Assembly (NCBI RefSeq): GCF_030232885.1
Contig: NZ_JASPGD010000006.1
Location: 1-64,000, forward strand
DNA length: 64,000 nt
From: Corynebacterium sp. MSK297
GTDB lineage: Bacteria; Actinomycetota; Actinomycetes; Mycobacteriales; Mycobacteriaceae
Direction: 5' to 3'
Below the pieces are notes generated by a model. The model saw only the letters and a program-made list of their open reading frames with translations. It ran no database searches and was not told where the DNA came from. Shown piece by piece: positions 1 to 8,527 of the stretch (position 1 is the first letter of the stretch; each line of letters opens with the position of its first letter). The position numbers and the translations under genes were made by a program.

Positions 1-21
1 AACCACCAGCAGAAAAGAAAT

Positions 22-44
22 AGCTGCCTAATCATTAGGTAGCT
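22..44 (-). terminator. Near-perfect hairpin, possible terminator
   Basis: Arms AGCTgCCTAAT and ATTAGGtAGCT surround a single C. On the minus strand the stem is followed by a T-rich run (ATTTCTTTTC), as in an intrinsic terminator. What it would terminate lies outside the window, or it could be an end structure of the adjacent transposon relic. Confidence 0.35.
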
Positions 45-812
45 CCACTACGTGTCCACGATTTGCGGGCAACCCCAGTAGTCCTTGACGGCGGACAAGG
101 TGCATACTCCGCCATTAAAACTTGCTGGCCCAACACCCGCATTCAACGCTGCCTGGTCCATGCTCAACGCGTTGTCCGCCGGTATACCACCAGCCGGCCA
201 CGCACCGATGCCGGCAAAGCTATCTACGGCTTAGCGCTCACACTCACCAAGGTCACAACCGTTGACCAGGCACGTGAATGGATACTTCAATTACATGACT
301 TCGGTCGAGTCCATCAACGTTTTCTCGACGAGAAGACAACCTTGCCGAAAGAAAGACAAACCTTAAATCACCACTGGGAATGGACGCATCTGCGGGTGCG
401 CAAAGCGTATAACTCACTGCTTGATCTCTCACACAAAGGCTGGTTATTTACCTTTCTCCAGCCACCACCAACTGCGATTTCCCCTAATAACTGGGCATCA
501 ACAACCAACAGTTTAGAAGGCGGTATCAACGCTCAACTTAAACGCATTGCTGATGCACACCGAGGCAGAAGCGGGGAACGGCAAAGAAAAATGCTCGAAT
601 GATATCTGCACTCACAAACGCAACTGCCTGACGATCCACTCGAGATCGCCAGGCAGTGCAATTTCGGACAAGACCAACTCGCCAAAGTCACAGATCTTGT
701 CCCAGAAGACTTCAACAAAGCCGACCTTGAAACAGGACGACCAGCCTTCTACGACCAGGGTATCGATGTTGAATACACACACTCAATCGGTATCCGGAAA
801 GGACAAATCTAG
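39..812 (+). pseudogene. Degenerate IS256/IS1249-like (MULE) transposase
   Basis: The open frame carries the central and C-terminal part of a DDE transposase. VVLDGGQGAYSAI followed by IQRCLVHAQR matches the second catalytic Asp region, and TTNSLEGGINAQLKR carries the catalytic Glu. The N-terminal third, with the first Asp, is missing: the frame is closed by TAG at 36-38 and there is no start codon with an RBS. A second lesion is TGA at 600-602, after RKMLE; the frame continues downstream with plausible protein (YLHSQTQLPDDPLEIARQ) to TAG at 810-812, so this TGA probably replaced TGG (Trp). The gene cannot make an active enzyme. It is a fossil insertion beside a tRNA gene. Family assignment is by motif only. 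Confidence 0.8.
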
Positions 813-896
813 GGAATTGGCGACACGCCGATCAGACACATTTTTGCTACTTAACCCCCAAGATACCCCACTTTTTTAAATCAGGCATACGGAAAA

Positions 897-925
897 TCCC
901 CAGCGGCGCTAAGCACCACTGGGGA
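897..925 (-). terminator. Intrinsic terminator of the initiator tRNA
   Basis: The quasi-palindrome TCCCCAG...CTGGGGA (arms 897-903 and 919-925, with further pairing inside) sits just downstream of the minus-strand tRNA and is followed on that strand by ATTTTCC. Confidence 0.7.
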
Positions 926-938
926 ATACGTTGAATAT

Positions 939-1015
939 TGGTAGCGGGGACAAGATTCGAACTTGCGACCTCTGGGTTATGAGCCCAGCGAGCTACCGAG
1001 CTGCTCCACCCCGCG
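939..1015 (-). tRNA. Initiator tRNA-fMet (CAT anticodon)
   Basis: The minus strand reads as a 77-nt tRNA with the CCA end encoded (TGG at 939-941 on the plus strand). Features specific to the initiator are visible: the first base C is unpaired opposite U72, and the anticodon stem is CTGGG/CCCAG with three consecutive G-C pairs around CTCATAA. The acceptor stem GCGGGG pairs with CCCCGC, and the T-arm contains GTTCGAATC. An intrinsic terminator follows. The transposase relic lies downstream. Confidence 0.95.
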
Positions 1016-1218
1016 TCGGATGATATTCAATTCATCTGCCAGCTGAAGGCTTATATTCTCGTGAACCTTCGCGATCTCTCGCTCGCTGACATCATGTAAC
1101 TATACATACCATCGCTAGATATGCCAAATCCCGCCATGCGCTGGGCACACAGTGGGATTATTATCAATCTCGCGAGCAATATCTTACTGGCATTGCATAG
1201 CTGGCAATCGTGGTATAG

Positions 1219-4200
1219 CTAATTCTGCGACTGGTAGTTTTCCACCGCACGGTCTAAGCGATCCAGCGCGCGTCCGTATTCCTCGAAGGAACCATCCCGC
1301 GCTTTCTCCAGATCACGGAGGGCATCGTTAATAGCGTCGACACCTTGGCCACTAGCCGGCGGGGTTGGACCAGAACCATCCGCAGAATCGCGATCCGAGT
1401 CGGCATCTTTGTCGCTGGAAGCCGAAGCACCAGCTTCTGCCGTATCAACCGCATCAGCATCATCGGAAGAACTACGGGAACTGGACTCATCACCATCGAC
1501 CAGGTCGATGTCTTGCGCCGCCTGCGAGTCGATGCCTACCTGTTCCAGCGCCTCACCGATAGTTGGTGCATAACCAATGCGGCCCTTGTAAGAAACCAAC
1601 ACACGCAGCAGCTTCGGGAAGGCTGAATCTTGGTCCTTACGCTCGGCGTAAATCGGCTCCAAGTAGAGAATCTCACCGCCGCCTACCGGCAAAGTCAGCA
1701 AGTTACCGTTGTAGAGCTCGTTCGTGCGCTCCCACAGACCACGGTCACGAGCAACCTGGTCAGACGACATCATCGCATCCTGCGCCTGGCGTGGACCTTG
1801 CGTCTGCGTATTCGTCGGCAAGACACGCACGGTGATGTCACCGTAGTTTTCCGGATCCGAAGTCACCGTCATGTGCGCCGACAGGAATTCACGCTCCAGA
1901 CCACGGAACGGAGTAACCATCTGGAAGCTGGACTTGTCTGGGTTTTCTGGGTCCGCAGCCATCACGTAATACGGAGGCTGCGGCAACTCCCGGGATTCCG
2001 GCTGGGTTGGGTCCAGAGGAACCGACCAGAAGGCATCGTTGGAAAAGTACACGCCTGGGTCATCCACGTGGTAGCGCGCGAGCAAGTTGCGCTGCACCTT
2101 GAAGATATCTTCTGGGTAGCGGAAATGTGCACGCAGCTCATCAGAGATCTCGGATTCATCCTTCACGGTGTCCGGGAATACTCCACGCCACGCATCCAAT
2201 ACCGGGTCCTCAGTATCAAACTCGTAGAGTTCCACGGTGCCGTCGTAGGCATCCACAGTGGCTTTTACCGAATTTCGGATATAACCGATGCGATCGTTGA
2301 TCAAACGCTGTTCGGTGCCATCCGGGTTCAATGCATCCCGAGTAGCCTGTGACAGCGACATTTCCGTGCTGTAGGGCATTGCATCCAGGGTGGTGTAGCC
2401 ATCGACGATCCACTTGATCTTGCCATCGACCACAGCCGGATAGGTGTGCGAATCGGTGGTCAACCACGGGGCGACCTTCTCAACGCGGGCGCGTGGGTCA
2501 CGGTCATACAAAATCTTCGATTCTGCACCAACGCGATCCGACAGTAGGAAGTTCATCTCCTGGTATTTCGCGGCATAGATCGCACGCGAGAACCAATTAC
2601 CAATGCCAACTCCACCTTCGCCGGTATAGGTGTACGACGAATTATCAGTGTCATATTCCACGTCATTGCCAGTGCCCCCAACAATCGCATAATCCAGCCC
2701 ATCGTCGGCCGAGGCAATGACAGGACCGTAGTACACACGCGGCTGATCCACCTTGATGCCAAGTTCTTCGGCATCTTCCTCCTCAGCACGGGAGGCCAAG
2801 GTCTGCAAATCAGACACGGTATATACTGGGAATCCACCACGGGTAGAGCCAGCGGATTCCGCGGCTTCGTTAATGGTATTTGCTTGCGCTGCTACGAAAC
2901 CGTTGCCGTGGGTGTATACGGTGTGGCGGTTAATCCAAGAACGCTGGTTTTCCCGCAGTGCATTCGGATCCAACTCACGAGCGGCCACCACGAAATCACG
3001 CTGTTCCCCGTCGATCTCATAGCGATCCATGGACAACACATCAGGGAAACCGTAGAAGTTACGAAGTTGTTGTTGCTGGGTAAACGTCGGCGCCAGAATG
3101 TCTGGATCCAGCAGACGCAGGTTGGAAATCGTGTTTTCGTCCGCAGCGACGTCGTCGTCAGATACTTCTCCAGCACCCCAGTTGGTCTCATACTCCACGT
3201 TGGTTTCGTCGATGTTGTAGGCGAAACGCGTGGCATCGATATTGCGCTCAATCGATTGTGCTTCTTTCAACGCACGGTTCGGTTGCACGGAGAACTGCTC
3301 CATCAGCATCGGCCATGCGGTGCCAACAGCGATAGAAGTCACCAGCATCAGCACCACAGCCAGGCCAGGGATGCGCAGGTCTTTGATCACGATAGCCATG
3401 AAAAAAGCCACAGCCACCAACGCAGAAACCACGATCAAAATGATTTTGGCTGGCAAATCTGCATGCAGGTTGGTAAACGATGCGCCAGCGAAAATATCGT
3501 GCTGGTTGAACAAAATGGTGTAGCGATCCAGGAAATAGCTGGCAACCTGGACCAACATCCACAAGCCGGCAATAACGGCCAGCTGAATGCGTGCGGGCTT
3601 CGATACTGAGCCCTTTACTCCCGCTGCCTGGCTGCCAACGCGGATACCGCCAAGAATGTAATAGCCGACTAGCGAAACCAGGAAGCTGACGATCAGCAAC
3701 ACACTCAGCGAAGACACCAGAATATTCAGCAACGGCAGGTTAAAGGCATAAAAGCCTAGATCCATACCAAATTCTGCATCTTCACGGCCAAAATCACCGC
3801 CATTCAAAAACAGCAGGACGGTGCGCCAGTAGGCCTGGCCCATGAATCCTGCTGCAATCGCAATGACGATCGGTGCGCCGTAGAGGAATTTGCGCATGGT
3901 CGCGGCAATAGAATCACGGTACTGATACACCGGCGAATTCACATCTGCCATTGAGACATCGCTCGGGCGGTTTTTCCACGTGAGCCACCCGACCAGGAAG
4001 GTCACAAGCCCAGCGATAATACCGAAGGCAAAAAACAGAATGATGCGGGTGATGATCGCGGTCGTGTACACCCCGCGGAAATCAACCTCACCAAACCACT
4101 GCCAGTCGGTATACAGCGACACCGCAAGCGGACCGAGCGCGAAGAGCACCACGATAATGCCCACGAACCACGACAAGATGCGCGGTGGCTTACGCAGATT

Positions 4201-4230
4201 GGTTGACGGTTGGTTAAGGCTGCCAGCCAA
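1219..4230 (-). CDS. UPF0182 family large membrane protein
   Basis: This protein of about 1003 residues belongs to the UPF0182/COG1615 family (recalled as Rv3193c in M. tuberculosis). Function is unknown. The first ~330 residues hold about seven hydrophobic segments, starting with LSWFVGIIVVLFALGPLAV. The rest is a long hydrophilic, probably extracytoplasmic domain, ending in a Ser/Asp/Ala-rich low-complexity stretch before a short charged helix. I place the start at TTG 4228-4230 because AAAGGAG lies six bases upstream and the family N-terminus (SLNQPSTNLRKPPRI) begins right there; an ATG at 4290 in frame has no RBS. It stands alone, convergent with the tRNA locus and divergent from the next gene. 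Confidence 0.93.
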   Translation of the reverse strand: MAGSLNQPSTNLRKPPRILSWFVGIIVVLFALGPLAVSLYTDWQWFGEVDFRGVYTTAIITRIILFFAFGIIAGLVTFLVGWLTWKNRPSDVSMADVNSPVYQYRDSIAATMRKFLYGAPIVIAIAAGFMGQAYWRTVLLFLNGGDFGREDAEFGMDLGFYAFNLPLLNILVSSLSVLLIVSFLVSLVGYYILGGIRVGSQAAGVKGSVSKPARIQLAVIAGLWMLVQVASYFLDRYTILFNQHDIFAGASFTNLHADLPAKIILIVVSALVAVAFFMAIVIKDLRIPGLAVVLMLVTSIAVGTAWPMLMEQFSVQPNRALKEAQSIERNIDATRFAYNIDETNVEYETNWGAGEVSDDDVAADENTISNLRLLDPDILAPTFTQQQQLRNFYGFPDVLSMDRYEIDGEQRDFVVAARELDPNALRENQRSWINRHTVYTHGNGFVAAQANTINEAAESAGSTRGGFPVYTVSDLQTLASRAEEEDAEELGIKVDQPRVYYGPVIASADDGLDYAIVGGTGNDVEYDTDNSSYTYTGEGGVGIGNWFSRAIYAAKYQEMNFLLSDRVGAESKILYDRDPRARVEKVAPWLTTDSHTYPAVVDGKIKWIVDGYTTLDAMPYSTEMSLSQATRDALNPDGTEQRLINDRIGYIRNSVKATVDAYDGTVELYEFDTEDPVLDAWRGVFPDTVKDESEISDELRAHFRYPEDIFKVQRNLLARYHVDDPGVYFSNDAFWSVPLDPTQPESRELPQPPYYVMAADPENPDKSSFQMVTPFRGLEREFLSAHMTVTSDPENYGDITVRVLPTNTQTQGPRQAQDAMMSSDQVARDRGLWERTNELYNGNLLTLPVGGGEILYLEPIYAERKDQDSAFPKLLRVLVSYKGRIGYAPTIGEALEQVGIDSQAAQDIDLVDGDESSSRSSSDDADAVDTAEAGASASSDKDADSDRDSADGSGPTPPASGQGVDAINDALRDLEKARDGSFEEYGRALDRLDRAVENYQSQN

Positions 4231-4353
4231 GTCCAACTCCTTTAAAATTATCGAAAAATGGAAAGCGTTATAGTGATCTAGCTTAGGCAATAGTAGGCCG
4301 AAACAAAAGAACTAGCCGATCGAACCACATCGAACCACAAGGACTGATTTCTG

Positions 4354-5010
4354 ATGAATAAGCAGCAGATAACCCAGCCGATGCTTAATCGCGCGATGAT
4401 GGAAGCCGTCGACTTCATTCACCCCGAAGGCTGGGATTGCCCACCGACCCTGTTTGCGTTGGTACCGACCCGGTTATTGGCCCAGCATGCCGTGGATGTC
4501 GACGACGATTCTCCGCTCACCCTCGTTGTCCAGGACGATCTGCCGAGCAATATTGAGCCGGGCTCCGAGCACCTTGCCGACTATGTCTCGCGGGTTATCT
4601 GGCCGGACAACGTTGTCGGTGCGGTCTTAGCCCAAGAGATCAAGTTTAAAGACACCGCAGATTCACGGGATTCTGCACCACGGCCTGCGCGTTTGTTCTC
4701 AGGGGTGATCCGCGAGGAATTCGCCGCCACCAATGATTCCGACTTGGTTGTCGACGAATTGCTTGCCGACGATCCCGATGATTCCGATAATGCAAGTACC
4801 GACGATGCCCGTACCGACGCTGCCCGAACTGCAGGATCAGAAGGTATTGAGCAGACGTTATTACAACTGCGCCCTACCGAAGAAGAGCTTGCCGACGCCG
4901 GCCCATTCGCCGAAGATGACATCCAGCTGCGCGGCGGCCCAGGAATTGCTCCGGGAGTTATTGCTGCATTGCGGCATGGCCTCGACCAGAACGGTCATGA
5001 CGTACTCTAG
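4354..5010 (+). CDS. PPA1309 family protein
   Basis: A 218-residue soluble acidic protein resembling the actinobacterial PPA1309 family, whose function is not known. The N-terminal ~110 residues are well ordered (MMEAVDFIHPEGWDCPPTLF, then SNIEPGSEHLADYVSRVIWP). Residues ~130-160 are a run of Asp/Ala/Thr that looks disordered, and the C-terminus ends IQLRGGPGIAPGVIAALRHG, typical of the family. There is no signal peptide or membrane segment. It is divergent from the UPF0182 gene with ~120 bases between them, the same pairing as in other corynebacteria as far as I recall. A weak AAGGA lies 12 bases before the ATG. It carries two copies of the CTTGCCGACG word. Confidence 0.8.
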   Translation: MNKQQITQPMLNRAMMEAVDFIHPEGWDCPPTLFALVPTRLLAQHAVDVDDDSPLTLVVQDDLPSNIEPGSEHLADYVSRVIWPDNVVGAVLAQEIKFKDTADSRDSAPRPARLFSGVIREEFAATNDSDLVVDELLADDPDDSDNASTDDARTDAARTAGSEGIEQTLLQLRPTEEELADAGPFAEDDIQLRGGPGIAPGVIAALRHGLDQNGHDVL

Positions 5011-5063
5011 AGTCTCAATAGTCTCAACACAAGGTTGAAACTTTGCCGACCCCGGGAGTTGTC

Positions 5064-5810
5064 GTGTCCGCCATCTTTTCTGCTCGCACGTTCACCACAC
5101 GAGCCGCCACACTTGCTGCCACCGCAGCCCTACCACTAGTACTCGCAGCATGCACATCTGATGAGGGCAGCACAGATAAATCGGCACAACCAGACACTTC
5201 TACCACGGCGGCAACGTCGAGCAGCAGCGCTTCCAGTGGCGAAACCACAACCAGCAGCTCGTCGGCAAGCACATCGTCGGCAAGCGGCACAACCACCAGT
5301 TCCACTTCTCCTAGCACCACCACCGGCGCCTCTGGCGATGCCAGTTCAGCCGGAAGCAGTGCAGAAGTTACCGCAGACAAACCGGCAGCCTCGACTAGTA
5401 CGTCGACGCGGTCAACCCAAGCGAACAATTCCGCAGAATTACCCGAATCAGTAGAAAACGCCTATGAGATTTTCGGTGACCTGGTTCCGCGTTCGTTGTT
5501 TGAAGAATTCGACTCCTGCGAAGCCGTCGGCATGCAAAGCTATTACAACTGCACCGGAACGTCCGTGGGACAATTCCAATTCACCGAATCCAAATCCAAA
5601 GCTGTCTCCACACTGCAGACGCTGACCGAACTACGTACTTCACAGGTCGTGGATGATTCCGGCGACCGCGTCGTCGGCTGGTCCTCATTAGGATCCACCG
5701 TCATTATCACGGTGGTGAACACCGAGTCCGGTCTGGTCATGCAGCACATGATCTCGGCTGATGCCGAAGAACCAGAGCAGAAGATTAAGGAGCTAGGCCT
5801 GGTGAGCTAG
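5064..5810 (+). CDS. Putative lipoprotein with Ser/Thr-rich linker
   Basis: A 248-residue exported lipoprotein. The signal peptide ends in LVLAAC, so Cys30 would be the lipidated residue. Residues ~32-130 are a Ser/Thr/Ala-rich linker, probably spanning the cell wall. The last ~110 residues form a small globular domain with two Cys (FDSCEAVG and YNCTG) that could form a disulfide. No known family is recognised. The start is GTG 5064, five bases after GGGAG; an upstream TTG at 5043 has no RBS. The linker holds a tandem pair of the CTTGCCGACG word in antisense orientation. It ends 21 bases from the convergent protease gene. Confidence 0.75.
   Translation: MSAIFSARTFTTRAATLAATAALPLVLAACTSDEGSTDKSAQPDTSTTAATSSSSASSGETTTSSSSASTSSASGTTTSSTSPSTTTGASGDASSAGSSAEVTADKPAASTSTSTRSTQANNSAELPESVENAYEIFGDLVPRSLFEEFDSCEAVGMQSYYNCTGTSVGQFQFTESKSKAVSTLQTLTELRTSQVVDDSGDRVVGWSSLGSTVIITVVNTESGLVMQHMISADAEEPEQKIKELGLVS
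5260..5285 (-). repeat. Tandem pair of the CTTGCCGACG word
   Basis: Two copies of CGTCGGCAAGC (5260-5270 and 5275-5285), the reverse complement of GCTTGCCGACG, lie 15 bases apart inside the lipoprotein linker. It is the only place in the window where two copies are adjacent. Confidence 0.8.
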
Positions 5811-5831
5811 CCACAGCTCGACATGAGCTAG

Positions 5832-6968
5832 CTAGAGCTCAACCGCACAGGTTTCGACATCCTTACCCTGGGCAAAAGCCTCCATCGCAGCGATGGCGTC
5901 GTCCAGGGTATTCACCTTCGCGATGACCATATCGCCATGGTCCACACTGGTGGCTTCCGTACAATTTTCCGCGGGCGCCAAAAACAGTTCTGCACCAACT
6001 TCATGAGATTTCGCGACTTTGTGGGAGATTCCGCCAATGGGGCCCACGTGTGCGTTCTCGGCGATAGTTCCCGTGCCTGCGACGAACTTTCCTCCAGTGA
6101 GATCACCCTCGCTGAGTTTATCGATCACAGCCAAAGAAAAAATCATGCCCGCGGATGGGCCGCCAACATCTTGCAAATTATACGTAACATCGATATCTGC
6201 ATCCGGCACTGACGTCATAGTAATCCCCAGCAGTGCTTCGCCTGCGGCATGAGGATTTTCCAGCAACTCGATATCTTCATCGTGCTTCTCGCCATCACGC
6301 TCGAACTCCAGACGGATCGTCTCACCCGGTTGATGCGAACGCACCGCGCTTTGCACATCCTCGGGTGCAGTCACATCACGGCCATCGATTTTCAGGAGTA
6401 CATCGCCGTCGGCAAGCTTCTCGCTGCCAGCAGAAATATCGAGCACCTGGGCAATCGCAGTACGCGTCGGCATATCCAGGTAATTCATCGCGGCTACCGT
6501 CGCGACGTCTTCCGAAGCTGTAAACGCTGCGTGGTTTTCCTCCAGGAATTGCTCAGGATCCGTACCTGGCGGGTAAATTTTTTCAATTGGAACAATAGTG
6601 TCATCCGAGCCGATCCAACGCCCGAACGCCTGCGCGACCGTCATATTTGTACGCACAGAGACAGTCGTCATGTTGAGGTTTCCGGCTGGGTTTTCATCCA
6701 CCGTATACTGCTCGCCGGCATCGACGTCGACAACAGGCGTGCCACTGACCTCACTCAAAGTATTAAACGTCGGCCCCTTACCTTCAGCGGCATACGGCAC
6801 GGCCAGAGAGATATTAGTACCAGGAATATGATCCATGCTGACCAATCCGCCCAAAATTACGACGGGGATGGCACCAAGCGCGACCTGGCTTACGCGCGGT
6901 GTTTTCTTCTTGCCGGCGTTGCCCGTTCGGTAAGTGTTCTCCGTGCGGGAATCTACAGCGTCATTCAC
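5832..6968 (-). CDS. PDZ-domain, Lon-like (S16) membrane serine protease
   Basis: A 378-residue protein of the YlbL/Rv3194c type. One N-terminal membrane anchor (QVALGAIPVVILGGLVSM) places the rest outside the cytoplasm. A PDZ domain spans roughly residues 170-240 (VLLKIDGRDVTAPEDVQSAV). The C-terminal Lon-type proteolytic domain has the Ser-Lys dyad: Ser272 in GGPSAGM and Lys317 in GGISHK, with the usual spacing. The start codon is GTG at 6966-6968; a TAGTCT hexamer ends seven bases upstream, so the mRNA is likely leaderless, although GAGGGG also lies in the gap. It diverges from the DUF2342 gene, with a 90-base shared promoter region. Confidence 0.88.
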   Translation of the reverse strand: MNDAVDSRTENTYRTGNAGKKKTPRVSQVALGAIPVVILGGLVSMDHIPGTNISLAVPYAAEGKGPTFNTLSEVSGTPVVDVDAGEQYTVDENPAGNLNMTTVSVRTNMTVAQAFGRWIGSDDTIVPIEKIYPPGTDPEQFLEENHAAFTASEDVATVAAMNYLDMPTRTAIAQVLDISAGSEKLADGDVLLKIDGRDVTAPEDVQSAVRSHQPGETIRLEFERDGEKHDEDIELLENPHAAGEALLGITMTSVPDADIDVTYNLQDVGGPSAGMIFSLAVIDKLSEGDLTGGKFVAGTGTIAENAHVGPIGGISHKVAKSHEVGAELFLAPAENCTEATSVDHGDMVIAKVNTLDDAIAAMEAFAQGKDVETCAVEL

Positions 6969-6975
6969 CCCTCAA

Positions 6976-6981
6976 AGACTA
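6976..6981 (-). promoter_or_regulatory. -10 hexamer TAGTCT, leaderless start at 6968
   Basis: TAGTCT ends seven bases before the GTG of the protease gene, placing the start of transcription at the start codon. Confidence 0.5.
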
Positions 6982-7046
6982 CCCTGTTCGCTCACAGCGT
7001 TGTGCTTTTCCGCGCCTGACCCAAGCACACGCGCCACCATGTTCTG

Positions 7047-7052
7047 TAGGTT
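7047..7052 (+). promoter_or_regulatory. -10 hexamer TAGGTT, leaderless start at 7059
   Basis: TAGGTT ends six bases before ATG 7059, and no Shine-Dalgarno sequence is present, so translation probably starts at the first base of the mRNA. Confidence 0.6.
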
Positions 7053-7058
7053 AGAGAC

Positions 7059-8471
7059 ATGACTAACGGATTCGGATTTTCCTTTCCCACTAGTGGCAAC
7101 GGTGATGACGACGATGACCGGAACCACAACGGCCGCAGCGGTGGTCCCGGCGGCCTCGGCGATATGCTGAACCAATTCGGCCAGATGCTGTCTGGTATGG
7201 GTTCGTCGATGAATAACAGCAACGACGACTCCCCCGTTAATTACGACATGGCCAAGCGTATCGCCGGCCAGCAGATCAAATCTGCATCGAAAATCTCCAC
7301 CCAAGACACCACCGCGGTGGAAGAAGCAGCCCGGCTGGCAGAACTCTGGTTAGACGACGCCACTGACTTGCCGACGGCCAACAACCGCATAGCCGCCTGG
7401 AACGCAGAAGATTGGCTGCAGCAAACGATTCCGATGTGGAAGCGGTTCGTCGATCCCGTAGCTAAACACATGAACGAAGCCCAGCTGGAATCCATGCCGG
7501 AGGAAGCTCGGCAAATGATGGGCCCAATGTCGACTATGATGAGCCAACTTTCTAGCATGAATTTCGGCATGCAATTGGGCCACGCATTGGGTGACCTAGC
7601 ACAACAGGCCCTGACTGGTTCAGACTTCGGCTTGCCGGTCGCCCCCAGCGGCACCACGGCCGTGCTGCCGCACAATATCCAGTCCATCGCCCGCGATCTC
7701 AATGTCAAAGGCCAAGAGGTACTAGTTTATATCGCTGCCCGGGAAGTCGCTCGCCAACGCCTGTTTAAGCACGTGCCGTGGTTAAGTGAGCGTTTGGTCT
7801 CGTCGGTAGAGGAATATGCCGTCGGTTTGGTCATTGATACCAGCCATATTGAAGAAGCCGCTCGCGACCTCAACCTGGAATCTGGGGATCCACAATCGAT
7901 TCAGGATGCCATGCAGAATTTGCAGGGTATGGACCTGTCGCCACGGATTACCTCGCGGAATACCACTGCGGTGGCACGCTTGGAAACCTTGCTGGCGCTG
8001 ATCGAAGGTTGGGTGGAATTCGTCGTTAGCGAAGCCTTGCAGGATCGCATTCCATCCACCCAGGCCATGGCAGAAGCGTGGCGACGTCGTCGGGCCTCCG
8101 GTGGTTCTGCAGAGCAAGCCTTCGAAAAGGTCGTCGGCATTGAGCTCAGCGCGCCACGGGTGAGCGATGCTACCGAGTTGTGGCGCCGTTCTACCGTCGC
8201 GGTCGGCGTGGATCGGCGCGATTCGGTATGGGAGCACCCGGACTTTTTGCCACAGCCTGAGCACCTGGATAACCCAGCTGCCTTTATCGACGGTTTGCTG
8301 GATGAAAACGGCGACCAGGAATTTGAGGCGGAGTTCGCCAAACTAGAAGAAATGCTGCGCGGTGAAGACAGCAGTGCAGACGACGGTGCGGCTGACGATG
8401 AGGCCGACAGTCACGGCGACGGTACCGACGCTGATTCGCACGACTCAGGTGATTCTGACGACGAGCGTTAG
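7059..8471 (+). CDS. Zinc-dependent metalloprotease-like protein, DUF2342 (zincin_2)
   Basis: A 470-residue protein of the actinobacterial DUF2342 / 'F420 biosynthesis associated' family (Rv3195 type). The core runs from about residue 60 to 390 and includes YDMAKRIAGQQIKS, the Met-rich stretch MMGPMSTMMSQLSSMNFGMQ, DLNVKGQEVLVYIAAREVAR, and the diagnostic ARLETLLALIEGWVEFVV, where the fold's Zn-site helix is expected. I do not see a classical HExxH motif, so activity is uncertain. N-terminal Gly/Asn/Asp-rich and C-terminal Asp/Ser-rich tails are low complexity. No signal peptide. It is followed 56 bases later by the TOMM-like gene on the same strand. Confidence 0.82.
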   Translation: MTNGFGFSFPTSGNGDDDDDRNHNGRSGGPGGLGDMLNQFGQMLSGMGSSMNNSNDDSPVNYDMAKRIAGQQIKSASKISTQDTTAVEEAARLAELWLDDATDLPTANNRIAAWNAEDWLQQTIPMWKRFVDPVAKHMNEAQLESMPEEARQMMGPMSTMMSQLSSMNFGMQLGHALGDLAQQALTGSDFGLPVAPSGTTAVLPHNIQSIARDLNVKGQEVLVYIAAREVARQRLFKHVPWLSERLVSSVEEYAVGLVIDTSHIEEAARDLNLESGDPQSIQDAMQNLQGMDLSPRITSRNTTAVARLETLLALIEGWVEFVVSEALQDRIPSTQAMAEAWRRRRASGGSAEQAFEKVVGIELSAPRVSDATELWRRSTVAVGVDRRDSVWEHPDFLPQPEHLDNPAAFIDGLLDENGDQEFEAEFAKLEEMLRGEDSSADDGAADDEADSHGDGTDADSHDSGDSDDER

Positions 8472-8497
8472 CACCTCACGTTAATATGGTCTAAATT
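8468..8497 (+). promoter_or_regulatory. Candidate promoter for the TOMM-like gene
   Basis: TTAGCA (8468-8473) and TAAATT (8492-8497) are separated by 18 bases. Transcription would start near 8504, leaving a ~24-base leader that contains GGGGGG seven bases before the ATG. Confidence 0.45.
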
Positions 8498-8527
8498 ACG
8501 CTGCACAAACTCTCGGGGGGGATTTGT

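Noticed and set aside
1630..3609. Long plus-strand open frames opposite the UPF0182 gene (240 and 241 codons)
   Set aside because: They mirror the codon bias of the real minus-strand gene, have no RBS and encode no recognisable motifs.
6249..7019. A 256-codon plus-strand frame opposite the PDZ protease
   Set aside because: Antisense shadow; the minus-strand protease has clear catalytic motifs and fills the region.
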